DNA from: Candidatus Latescibacterota bacterium
GTDB taxonomy: Bacteria > Latescibacterota > UBA2968 > UBA8231
Direction: 5' to 3'
DNA length: 25,195 nucleotides
Assembly (NCBI GenBank): GCA_021295675.1
Contig: JAGWBY010000024.1
Location: forward strand, 1,880-27,074
This document shows, piece after piece, positions 1-8,311 of this stretch. Below the pieces are notes generated by a model. The model did not search any database. It was given only the letters and a program-made list of their open reading frames with translations, and had not been told where the DNA came from. How positions within the stretch are numbered: the stretch's first letter is position 1; each line of letters begins with the position of its first letter. The position numbers were made by a program, and so were the translations under genes.

Positions 1-18
1 GTCATACCGGCCCGCCAC

Positions 19-1227
19 TCAGGGCCGCACCACGGTCCCGTCGGCCCGGCGATCCTCGGCCGCGTAAAAGGCGCGCACCTGATCGCCGACCAACAGATTC
101 TTCGCCTTCTCCTCATTGATGTCGATCCCTAGGCCCGGCTGATCGTTGGGATACATGTATCCCCCTTCCATGGTCGCGTGTCCGGGAAAGGCCTCCAACT
201 CTGCTGGGCTGAAACCGTTCTCCTCCTGAATCCCGAAGCTGTAGCTCGACATATCTAAGTGCATGGCTGCCGCTTGGTTGACCGGGTCGTTGTCCCCGCC
301 TTCCTGCCAAGCTGTCTGCACGCCGTAAAACTCGCAGAGCGCGGCGATCTTGCGACAGGGGGTAATTCCGCCGCCTTTGGCCACTCGGATGCGGATGTAG
401 TCGATGAGACGCTCGCTGATCAGCGGCAGGTATTCGTGGACATTGACGAATAGCTCACCCATGGCCTGCGGCGTGGTGCATTGCTGGCGCATGAGCCGGT
501 ACCAGCCGATCTGCTCGGGTGCCAGCGCGTCTTCGAGGAAAAACAGCCGGTAGGGTTCCAGCCGCTTGGCCAGTGCCACGGCGATTTGGGGTTTGAGGTG
601 CTCGTGGACGTCGTGGGTGAGTTTGGGGCCAAAACCCAGCTTGTTGCGCAGGTACTCGAACATCGCGGGAATGGCCTCCAGATAGGCTTCGTCGTCAAAG
701 GCTGGTGCCGCCGACCAAGCATTGCGCGGCTTGAGAGCGTTTTCCACGAATCCGCCGCCGCCATAGCCGCCGAGTTGGCAGCGGATTACAGGCCAGCCCT
801 CGTCGATGTAGCGCTGGATGTCATCGGCAAGTGCCTCGTGGTCGCCGCCGCCAGCGTGGGCGTAGCAGGGAACTGCGGCGCGGCAGGCCCCGCCCAACAG
901 TTCGTACACGGGCATCCCGGCCTCCTTGCCCTTGATGTCCCACAGGGCCATGTCGATGCCGCCCAGTGCGGCGTTGAGGATGGAGCCGCTGCGCCAGTAG
1001 CCGCTGTTGTACACGCATTGCCAGATGTCTTCGATGCGGCTGGCCTCGCGGCCAATCAGCAGCGGTCCTAAGCTCTCTTCGAGGGCTGTGGCGACGGTGG
1101 CGGCGTGGTTGTGCTCGCTGGCTGAGCCGATGCCGTAGAGGCCGGGCTGGTCGGTGATGATTTTGACGATGACCCAGGTGCCGTTCTGGCGGGTGCGGAT
1201 GCAGCGGACTTCTTTGATCTTGGCCAT
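19..1227 (-). CDS. Enolase-superfamily dehydratase, mannonate dehydratase (ManD/RspA)-like
   Basis: 402 residues, the usual length for the ManD/RspA subgroup of the mandelate racemase/enolase superfamily. These are cytoplasmic Mg-dependent enzymes that dehydrate acid sugars such as D-mannonate. The N-terminal capping domain (about 1-115) carries the conserved GGIDMALWDIKGK segment. In the barrel, the metal ligands read as D206 (HDVHE), E232 (FLED) and E258 (MGE), with H208 as one candidate catalytic base. Characterised ManD enzymes have a second catalytic His in a WHG-x-x-D motif; here the segment is WQEGGDND, with Q308 in its place. The substrate may therefore differ or activity may be lost. 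The start is supported by an AAGGAGGAGG Shine-Dalgarno site at 1231-1240. The gene stands alone, divergent from the DUF262 gene. Family assignment is firm; the substrate is unknown. Confidence 0.9.
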   Translation of the reverse strand: MAKIKEVRCIRTRQNGTWVIVKIITDQPGLYGIGSASEHNHAATVATALEESLGPLLIGREASRIEDIWQCVYNSGYWRSGSILNAALGGIDMALWDIKGKEAGMPVYELLGGACRAAVPCYAHAGGGDHEALADDIQRYIDEGWPVIRCQLGGYGGGGFVENALKPRNAWSAAPAFDDEAYLEAIPAMFEYLRNKLGFGPKLTHDVHEHLKPQIAVALAKRLEPYRLFFLEDALAPEQIGWYRLMRQQCTTPQAMGELFVNVHEYLPLISERLIDYIRIRVAKGGGITPCRKIAALCEFYGVQTAWQEGGDNDPVNQAAAMHLDMSSYSFGIQEENGFSPAELEAFPGHATMEGGYMYPNDQPGLGIDINEEKAKNLLVGDQVRAFYAAEDRRADGTVVRP

Positions 1228-1284
1228 TGGCCTCCTCCTTGCGTAAGTTTGAGATTAGAGTGCGAAAAAGAAAGTATTTTGCAT

Positions 1285-2924
1285 ATGAACTTCAATACCA
1301 CCAACAGCACGTTTCGCCAACTTATGGGCAATGGGATGAGTTATCGCGTACCGCTTGGGATGACCTGTGGCAGGATCTTGTTGCGCTGTTCGGCGAGGAC
1401 CCAGAACCCGCTCATTACATGGGCTATCTAGTACTGCAATCGGCGGACAACAGGGCGTTCGACATCATTGATGGACAGCAGCGGATGACCACGCTGAGCC
1501 TGTTGATGTTAGCAGCGGTGGCGCATCTAACGGACTTAGCTGCGCCGGATGATTTAGGAGATCCGCAACGTAGGCGCGCAGAGCAGTTGCGTAGCAATTA
1601 CATCGGCTATTTGGACCCCGTGAGCCTAGTGCCGCGCTCCAAGCTGACGCTAAATCGGCATAACGATCGCTTTTACCAGAATTACCTAGTCCCCTTAGAG
1701 AGTCTGCCGCAAAGAGGATTGAACGCATCGGAACATCTCCTGCGCCGGGCGTTTCTCTGGTTCAGAGAACGCATCAAGGAACGATCAGGTGATGACGGTG
1801 AGTCTGTTGCGCGCTTTGTCGATGTCGCGGTAGATAAGTTGTTTTTTACGATCATCACCGTGACCGACGAATTAAATGCCTTCAAAGTATTTGAGACCCT
1901 GAATGCCGATTTGCTGAAGAATTATCTGTTTTCCGTTGTCTCGCGTGATAATGCGCACGAATCGGATATCAACAACTTGGAAAGCCGCTGGGAGGATGTC
2001 GTCGGGTTGCTGGGCAGTGAGAGCTTCCCCGAGTTCTTGCGGGTCTTCTGGAACAGCCGCAACAGGCTGGTGCGCAAGGTGGACTTGTTCAAAACCATGC
2101 GCAGCGCCATCAGCGATAGAGCCAGTGTGTTTCAGTTGATCCGCGATATGGACAGGCACGCACGGGTGTATTCGGCCCTGCGCAGCCCGGAAGACGACTC
2201 TTGGACAGCAGACGAGCGCGAAAGTCTGGCCCAGTTGCAGATGTTCAACGTGCGCCAGCCGTTAGCGTTATTGCTGGCGGCATTTGAGCAATTCGAGGAA
2301 CGCGACCGCGCTGGCTTTGGACGTTTCTTGCAGGCTATCGCGGTAGTATCGTTTCGCTACAACGTGATTTGTGGCCGCCAAAGCAACGAACAGGAGGTTG
2401 TGTATAACCAGATTGCCCGCGAGCTATCGGCAGGCGAAATTGTCAGCGCGAAAGCAGCGATTGCAAAGCTGCGGCCAGTCTATCCCGAGGACGCGGAATT
2501 CAGGGCGGCATTTGCCGACAAGGCCCTGCGAACGACTAGCGCACGCAACAATAAAGTCGTGCGTTTTATACTGTTCAGGTTAGAAGCGCAGTTGTCGGGG
2601 CAGCGCTTTGAATTCGAGAGCGCGAAGTATGGCATTGAACATGTGCTGCCGGAAAATCCGAGTGACGACTGGCTCCAGTTCGACGATCAACAGCGGGAGG
2701 CTTCTACCTACTGCCTAGGGAACATGACTCTCTTGACGGCCGCAGACAATCGCGATTTGGGTAACTCGGGATATGCCGAAAAGCGCTTGGTTTACCAGCA
2801 GAGCGACTTTGCAATAACGCGCAAGCTGGCAGAGGACTTTGATACTTGGACCGTGGAGAAGATCCATTCACACCAAGCATGGATGGCTAGACAAGCTACA
2901 GGTATCTGGAAAGTCAGCTTTTGA
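1285..2924 (+). pseudogene. DUF262/DUF1524 (GmrSD-type) nuclease gene, frameshifted near N-terminus
   Basis: Full-length members join an N-terminal DUF262 (ParB-like NTPase) domain to a C-terminal DUF1524 HNH-type nuclease; GmrSD-type members cut modified phage DNA. The DUF262 motif IIDGQQRMTTL lies at 1464-1496. The DUF1524 signature EHVLPE has its His codon at 2640-2642, followed by LGNMTLL and the N-x8-EKR end. Downstream of 1356 the frame is open to 2924. The expected N-terminus (MNFNTTNSTFRQLMGNG then SYRVP) is in another frame, from ATG 1285 to about 1353. The segment normally following, x-QR-x-Y-x-W, is absent: YRVP is followed, in the shifted frame, directly by WDDLWQDL. I infer a deletion of roughly 30-40 bases, not a multiple of three. 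Reading the main frame back to a TTG at 1227 gives no family-like N-terminus and no Shine-Dalgarno site. No other restriction or defence gene is adjacent. Confidence 0.8.
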
Positions 2925-2973
2925 GCGTTCGGTGCCTCTACGTATCTCGCGTCCGTTATGGAGGATAAGCGCC

Positions 2974-4983
2974 ATGTCAGCCTATTTGCATACAATGTCT
3001 TTCTCATTCGCTCTTCTGATCACCATGCTCTGGCCAGCTACTCCAGCCCATTCTTGGGGTATTCTGCTCAGCCGCGACGGCTTTGCGGTCGAAATGACCG
3101 AGGTCAACGCTTTGTTTATCGTGGGTGAAGACAGCACAACCGTTCACCTGAAGACGCATTTCGACGGGGCATCCGAGGATTTCGTCTGGCTCGTACCCGT
3201 ACCTTCTACATCGAAGGTCGAGCTTAGTCACAACGACATATTTGAGCGATTGGATGAAGAGACATGGCCTCGCTACGATTTGTTACTCGACGAAGGGGTG
3301 GAGACATGGAGTGAGGAAAACATAAAAGAACGGTTTGGATTCGTCCCAGACTTGCCCGAGCTCACCTTTGAGCACGAGCGCAATGAAGCGTGTTTCAATC
3401 TGGTTTATGAGTGGTTTTTCCCAATTGCTGACTTCTTTGGTTTTGACTACAGTACCGTAGTTTTGGCAGATGTGCGAGAAAGGGAGACGCGCTCCACTAC
3501 CATTATCAAGGCCCAGTCTCCCAGTGAGATTGCAGCTTGGGTTGCGGATCGTGGTTACGAATCGGGTCGGCTGAATGCGGCGACCCTGCAATCGTATCTC
3601 GAAGAAGACCACGCCATCTTAGCTGTGGAAGTGACGGTACCTGTACACCTAACATCACCCGTCTTTTCGGTAAACCAGCTTCAACCCATCGCCTTGACCT
3701 ATGCGGGAGATACGATCACCGCCCCCTTGCAACTGGCGGCGAGTACAGGAAGCTTCAGAGAAAAACTGACCGTCTGGATCGCTGCCGAACACAGGGCGAT
3801 ACCGGAAAACTATCTGCATGTCCACTTGAATCAAGCGCGACTGATCGATAGTAGATACGACGAGATTCTTTCCGAAGCGATCGCAGAGGCCGGGTATCAT
3901 GCCTTTAGCACGGAGCACGCAGTGAAAAGCGCAGCCCATACCGATCTAGTGGAATCGAGCATTGATCTGGAATCACTACGCAATCCCGAAAACCTCGATG
4001 CTTTCATGAGAGACCTTTGGTATAAAGGTATGCTCCCCCGGAATCGGTTCGGTAATCCCGGGGGACAATTGGACCTGAAACTCTTACAGTTGCTTAGGCA
4101 ACATATACCCATACCGGATGCGGTACTCGAAGAGATCAAGCGAAAGTATCTAGAATTCAACGAATTCAACGAAAGGTTCCACTCATATGCCGAGACGCAG
4201 TTTTACAGCTTTCCCAATGAGTATGAAGACTTCTACGAGAACGAGTGGTTCGATTTTTCGGGGTTTGTCGATGACTGGGTGACCTATATCCACGAGCCCA
4301 ATATCAAGACTCAACAGGCACTCATGGCTCGCCCCTATCTGACGCGACTTGCCACCTTCGTTTTTCCCGACCAAACAAAAGTTGATCCCGTTTTCAACTT
4401 CAATCCAGATTTGGGTCAGGTCAATCGCCCTAATGTGAGGCGTCTGGGCTTTGAGTGCAGCGGAGGCGAGGGCGGGCCATACGATATTGAGGATCTTATA
4501 GTCGTGGTCGGGCTGGAAGGCGGCCAGATAGTCCGCTACGGAGTCAGTTGGTGGGAAGGCATCCGGTTTATTCGCTACGGAGACTCTGAAATTCCACCAG
4601 CCGCGGCCAGCCGCATCGAGCAGCTAAGCACGTCAGGACCGCCCGTGATTCTATCTCGTGAGACGGCGGTTTTAGCTACTGATGAGCAACCTGTCGCGTC
4701 TGGCTTAACGCTATCTGCCAACCGTCCCAATCCGTTTAATTCTAGTACAAGTGTCTCTTATTCCATTCCCGAAGGCACAATGCGGATTGCTCTGCGAGTC
4801 TATAACGTTCTCGGACAGTCTGTGCGCACACTTGTGGAGCAGAGTGCACCCACGGCCGGTTTTCACAGTATTCACTGGGATGGCCAAACCGATGGGGGGA
4901 CTTCCGTCACCACTGGTGTCTACCTGTTGGCACTACAGGCAGATGACCGGTTGCTGACGCGCAAAATCATGCTTATACGATAG
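2974..4983 (+). CDS. Secreted DUF2330 protein with FlgD-like C-terminal sorting domain
   Basis: 669 residues from ATG 2974, chosen because GGAGG lies at 2960-2964 and a signal peptide follows (hydrophobic core SFALLITMLWPA, likely cleavage near AHS). The same frame is open further upstream, back into the end of the preceding gene, but has no ribosome site there. Residues about 30-540 resemble DUF2330: an early D-G-F-A strand, the motif EDFVWLVPVPS, the phrase FERLDEETWPRY, and near the end VDPVFNFNPDLGQVN. DUF2330 has no established function. The last 85 or so residues form a FlgD-Ig/type-A sorting-like domain: RPNPFNSSTSVSY, then VYNVLGQ, the HWDGQTDGG turn and GVYLLAL. In FCB-group bacteria this domain type marks export and surface attachment. 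Base composition looks lower in G+C than the following paralogs. Confidence 0.8.
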   Translation: MSAYLHTMSFSFALLITMLWPATPAHSWGILLSRDGFAVEMTEVNALFIVGEDSTTVHLKTHFDGASEDFVWLVPVPSTSKVELSHNDIFERLDEETWPRYDLLLDEGVETWSEENIKERFGFVPDLPELTFEHERNEACFNLVYEWFFPIADFFGFDYSTVVLADVRERETRSTTIIKAQSPSEIAAWVADRGYESGRLNAATLQSYLEEDHAILAVEVTVPVHLTSPVFSVNQLQPIALTYAGDTITAPLQLAASTGSFREKLTVWIAAEHRAIPENYLHVHLNQARLIDSRYDEILSEAIAEAGYHAFSTEHAVKSAAHTDLVESSIDLESLRNPENLDAFMRDLWYKGMLPRNRFGNPGGQLDLKLLQLLRQHIPIPDAVLEEIKRKYLEFNEFNERFHSYAETQFYSFPNEYEDFYENEWFDFSGFVDDWVTYIHEPNIKTQQALMARPYLTRLATFVFPDQTKVDPVFNFNPDLGQVNRPNVRRLGFECSGGEGGPYDIEDLIVVVGLEGGQIVRYGVSWWEGIRFIRYGDSEIPPAAASRIEQLSTSGPPVILSRETAVLATDEQPVASGLTLSANRPNPFNSSTSVSYSIPEGTMRIALRVYNVLGQSVRTLVEQSAPTAGFHSIHWDGQTDGGTSVTTGVYLLALQADDRLLTRKIMLIR

Positions 4984-5049
4984 CCAACACCCATGCAAAA
5001 TAAGCCTCGTGCGACAGATGAAAAACCGCTTTTTAGCGAGAGGACATTT

Positions 5050-5814
5050 ATGAGCTCCTTTCAACCCTACGCTTCTTTGGAACGCTACATTGGCCGCCGT
5101 CTCTTGGCATTGCTGGCCGCGCTGGCCCTAACCGACGTTGCCATTGTGCTGAGCGCGTCGCTGAGCACCGCCTTGATGAGCACGGCATCCGGGGCCGATG
5201 TGGTCCGCGCCCGCGCCATTGAAATCCTCAACGATGAGGGGCAACCCGTGCTCGTAGCTACGGCCGATGAGCACCAAAACGGCGTTTTGTGGGTAGGGGC
5301 TGGCAAGGGACGGGGTGGGGTCAGCCTCAGTGCTGACGCAGCCGGTCACGGCTTGCTCGTGGTCAACACGGCCACTGGTGCGCCGCTGGTCTCGATTGTA
5401 AGCAACGACCAAGAGGGCGGCGCGTTGCAGGTGTACAACGCCGCGGGAGAGCAGTTGGCGTACCTCGGTGAGAGCGAGGTCGGCAGCGGTCACTTGGCGC
5501 TGCGGAGCGCGGCTGGCAATTTGCTAGTCGCCGCGGGCGAAGACAAAGGCAGCGGCCTGCTGATGGCCAACAATGCCGCGGGCATCAACATCTTCCTCGC
5601 CGGGGCTGATTCGTCGCAAAATGGCGGCTTGCTGATCAATAGCCGGACCGGCGAGAACTTGCTCTACGCGGGTGCGGGTGCTGGCGGCAACGGCGGTTTG
5701 CACGTCAACGCCGCGAATGGAACCCACCTCGTCTTCTTGGGGGCCGATGGGCAGCGCAACGGCACGGTGGGGATTTGGGATCGCAATGGCGCGGGCTGGG
5801 TCTTACAGAAGTAG
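5050..5814 (+). CDS. Membrane-anchored protein of about nine 23-residue glycine-rich repeats
   Basis: 254 residues from ATG 5050, preferred over ATG 4993 because GAGAGG precedes it at 5038-5043 and the earlier ATG has no ribosome site. A basic stretch (ERYIGRR) leads into one hydrophobic segment, about residues 18-45, so the N-terminus is probably a membrane anchor or uncleaved signal. The remainder is a regular repeat with the pattern G-G-L-x-V-x-N-x-x-G-x-x-L-x-x-x-G-A-D, period about 22-24 residues, starting with VRARAIEILNDEGQ. Related VRAR...D-x-x-G repeat proteins occur in several environmental phyla without known function. The pattern would fit a stacked beta-strand solenoid; that is inference. 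Only 35 bases separate it from the first of three exported paralogs, so it may belong to the same surface structure. Confidence 0.75.
   Translation: MSSFQPYASLERYIGRRLLALLAALALTDVAIVLSASLSTALMSTASGADVVRARAIEILNDEGQPVLVATADEHQNGVLWVGAGKGRGGVSLSADAAGHGLLVVNTATGAPLVSIVSNDQEGGALQVYNAAGEQLAYLGESEVGSGHLALRSAAGNLLVAAGEDKGSGLLMANNAAGINIFLAGADSSQNGGLLINSRTGENLLYAGAGAGGNGGLHVNAANGTHLVFLGADGQRNGTVGIWDRNGAGWVLQK
5200..5811 (+). repeat. In-frame 22-24-codon tandem repeats
   Basis: About nine degenerate units encoded within the 254-residue protein. Representative units begin GGALQVYNAAGEQ, SGHLALRSAAGN, SGLLMANNAAGIN, NGGLLINSRTGEN and NGGLHVNAANGTH, each ending in a small-residue and acidic turn such as GAD or GED. 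The Gly, Leu/Val, Asn and Gly positions are conserved and the rest varies. The conservation is at protein level; I do not see long identical DNA stretches, so these are old repeats rather than a recent slippage tract. Confidence 0.75.
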
Positions 5815-5849
5815 CGTTTGAAGCCACTATAGATAGGGCAGGGAGAACT

Positions 5850-8213
5850 ATGAATTCCAGCGACCGATCCCTTGGGCGATCACCGCCGTCCGCGACCGTC
5901 TTATGTGCGGTTGTCTGCACCTTGCTCGGCGCGATATGCTGGCTGCCCCCGGCGAGTGCCGATGAGATTCGCTTTGCCTCCCGCCGCGACTGGCAGGCCT
6001 GGTCGCTGCCCGGCACGGTTGAGCTGACTCCACAGGGTGGGCTCAAGCCCGTCGCTGCCCGCCGCGACATCAATGCGGCCCTCAATGCCGAGGCCTTTGG
6101 CGGCGGTATCCGCAGCGCTGGTTCCAACCTACGAGACGCGCCGCTGGTCATGGATGGCGACCGCGCCACTGGCTGGTACCCCCATCTGGACGATCCCCCC
6201 GAAAGCTGGAATATTGAGGTCAATTTGGGCCGGGGCGTCTCCGCCCGCCGAGTCAAGCTGATCTTTGATCCCCAAGGGTCGGCTCCAGCGCTTTTCGATC
6301 TGCTGCTTTCCACCGGCGAACACGCTGTCGATGAGGTCGATAATCCTATCGCCGGAACCGTCATCTATCGCCAGCGCGAGCGATTTAAGGAGAACACCCG
6401 CCACGAGATTACCTACGAACTCGACCAGTCCTTTCACACGCCGATCCAGTACGTGCGCTTGGACTTGCTCGCCCTTGAATCGAACACCCGCCTCCTCGAA
6501 GTCGAGGTCGAAGCGCTGGGCGACAATCTGGCCTTGGGGATGCTCGAACGCGGCGGCAACCTCGAAGTCGTCCTCGATGCGTTTGTCACCCAAGACCTCA
6601 TTCCGCTGGGCAACGCCCAAGTGCTCATTGACGGTGATCTCTCCACCCGCTGGTTCGTGCGGCGCACCATCCAAGCCGAGCGCGACGTCTTTTCGCACAT
6701 CGTCCTCGACTTGGGTGCCACCTACTTTGTCGATAGACTCAAAATCGTCGGCGGCGTAGTTGCCCGGCCCGGTGGTGGCATCACCGCTGGCAGTGGTCAG
6801 ACCATTGCTTTCTTCGTTACCCGGCGTTCTTTTGGGTTCAATTTCTACGAGGTACTCGGTTCCGACGGCTCTGTGGCACCCGATGGCACGCTGATCTGGC
6901 AGAAGTACTATTCCGGCACTGCTAACGAACATGTCAAACAAGTAACCGGGGCCGCCACTCACGCGTTCGGGCTGGTGCCCACCCGCTTTATCCGGGTATT
7001 GTGGAAGAGTTGGGACGCGAGCAATCGCTGGGCCTTCCGGGGCTTTGCCGAGGAGCTTCAGGTGTTTGGCGAGGGCTTCCCGCAGAACTTGGAATTTCGC
7101 TCGCACATCATCGACTTCCAGAGCATCAAAAGCCTCAACGCCCTATCTTGGGAGGCCGACATCCCGCCGAGTACCCGGCTGGAACTACGCAGCCGCTCCG
7201 GCAACGAGGTCGAAAACCTGCTCACCTACTACGACAAGAACGGCAAGGAAGTCACCAAGAGGCGCTACGACAAGCTGATTCCCAGCTTCAAAGGTCCCAT
7301 CGACACCGCCCAGGTTATCGGCGACGATTGGAGTGCGTGGAGCAAGCTCTACGCCTTCTCCGGCCAGGAGTTCCAGTCGCCCTCGCCGCGGCGCTATGCC
7401 CAGCTACAATTGCGGATGGTCACTGAAGATCCATCGGTGGCACTCCAACTCGACGCGCTCAGTATTGCATTCAGCGACCCGCTATCCCAGCGCGCTGTCA
7501 GCGAAATTTTCCCGACCCAGGTTCTGCCGGGGGAGGAAACCGAATTCCGCTTCTTCTTGCGCCCGCGCGAGACGAGGGCATCCGGGTTCGACCGTCTCGT
7601 CGTGGAGACGCCGACGCCGGCGCGCTTTATTCGCGCCTTGGTCAACGACGCGCCCTTAGAGGTTGAAGACCAGTCGGTCGAAGCTGGGTTTGCGGTGACC
7701 TTCCCCCAGCCGCTGCGCGACAACGATCTCGTCGAATTGCGCTTTGCCGCCCAGGTATTTCAGCAGTCCACGCCTTTCGTCCTTTTCATTCAAGACGCGC
7801 GTACCGAAGATGTCAGCCGCCAGCGCGTCGATCCCGGGGATGCTACGGACCAAGTTGCCAGCAGCACCAACGTCGTCGGCCTGCCCGTCGCCCGCGATCT
7901 CTTGCTCAACGTCGTCTTCGATACCGAAGTGCTGACGCCCAACGGCGATGGCATCAACGACGTGCTCGCCGTCCGCGCCGACGTGATCAACATCCTCGAA
8001 CCGCGCCCTTGGCACCTGCGGCTCTACGACTTGGCCGGCTATGCGCTAGTCGAGCGCTCCCAAGCTGTCACTGCGGGTGTCCGGCACTTCACCTGGGATG
8101 GCCGCGACCAAACAGGGCAATTGGTGCCGCCCGGCCTCTACCTGCTCGAACTCCACCTCGACGGAGATGCGCATCAGCAGCGCGTCCGGCGCGTGGTTTC
8201 GGTGGTGTATTGA
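5850..8213 (+). CDS. Secreted discoidin-like multidomain surface protein, paralog A
   Basis: 787 residues from ATG 5850, supported by AGGGAG just upstream and a signal peptide ending PPASA before DEIRF. The first galactose-binding-like module (about 60-215) has VMDGDRATGWYP followed by WNIEVNLGRG. The second (about 225-420) has VLIDGDLSTRWFV and IVLDLGATYFVDRLKIVGG, and ends in the TRFIRVLWKSW...EELQVFGEG motif shared by all three paralogs. A middle region follows with LSWEADIPPSTRLELRSRSGN and DDWSAWS, then a beta-rich segment containing SGFDRL. The C-terminus has LTPNGDGIND, LRLYDLAGY, HFTWDGRDQTGQ and GLYLLEL, as in CHU_C/FlgD-like domains of exported FCB proteins. Function is unknown; surface or matrix glycan binding is an inference from the discoidin-like modules. 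Confidence 0.8.
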   Translation: MNSSDRSLGRSPPSATVLCAVVCTLLGAICWLPPASADEIRFASRRDWQAWSLPGTVELTPQGGLKPVAARRDINAALNAEAFGGGIRSAGSNLRDAPLVMDGDRATGWYPHLDDPPESWNIEVNLGRGVSARRVKLIFDPQGSAPALFDLLLSTGEHAVDEVDNPIAGTVIYRQRERFKENTRHEITYELDQSFHTPIQYVRLDLLALESNTRLLEVEVEALGDNLALGMLERGGNLEVVLDAFVTQDLIPLGNAQVLIDGDLSTRWFVRRTIQAERDVFSHIVLDLGATYFVDRLKIVGGVVARPGGGITAGSGQTIAFFVTRRSFGFNFYEVLGSDGSVAPDGTLIWQKYYSGTANEHVKQVTGAATHAFGLVPTRFIRVLWKSWDASNRWAFRGFAEELQVFGEGFPQNLEFRSHIIDFQSIKSLNALSWEADIPPSTRLELRSRSGNEVENLLTYYDKNGKEVTKRRYDKLIPSFKGPIDTAQVIGDDWSAWSKLYAFSGQEFQSPSPRRYAQLQLRMVTEDPSVALQLDALSIAFSDPLSQRAVSEIFPTQVLPGEETEFRFFLRPRETRASGFDRLVVETPTPARFIRALVNDAPLEVEDQSVEAGFAVTFPQPLRDNDLVELRFAAQVFQQSTPFVLFIQDARTEDVSRQRVDPGDATDQVASSTNVVGLPVARDLLLNVVFDTEVLTPNGDGINDVLAVRADVINILEPRPWHLRLYDLAGYALVERSQAVTAGVRHFTWDGRDQTGQLVPPGLYLLELHLDGDAHQQRVRRVVSVVY

Positions 8214-8311
8214 GACTTCCCTTGCCGATCGCCACTTTTAACGCTTGTTGAGCATTGTCGTATTCCGTACTAATAAGACGAATATTGGTATATCTACTGC
8301 GGAGGCGATCT

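Noticed and set aside
481..1071. 196-codon open frame on the plus strand
   Set aside because: Antisense to the ManD-like gene, which has all metal-binding motifs; composition is that of a shadow frame.
1227..1355. TTG start at 1227 for the DUF262 frame
   Set aside because: It gives a non-family N-terminus, overlaps the divergent gene's ATG and uses that gene's ribosome site in the wrong orientation. The family-like N-terminus is in the other frame from 1285.
5018..5036. AAAAA-ccgc-TTTTT element as a terminator before the repeat protein
   Set aside because: The stem is only A-T pairs, five long, with no G+C-rich part, so it is unlikely to stop transcription.
6129..7106. Long 325-codon open frame on the minus strand
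   Set aside because: It is antisense to paralog A, whose signal peptide, domains and C-terminal motif are clear; no ribosome site or recognisable protein features in the antisense frame. G+C-rich codon usage creates such mirror frames.
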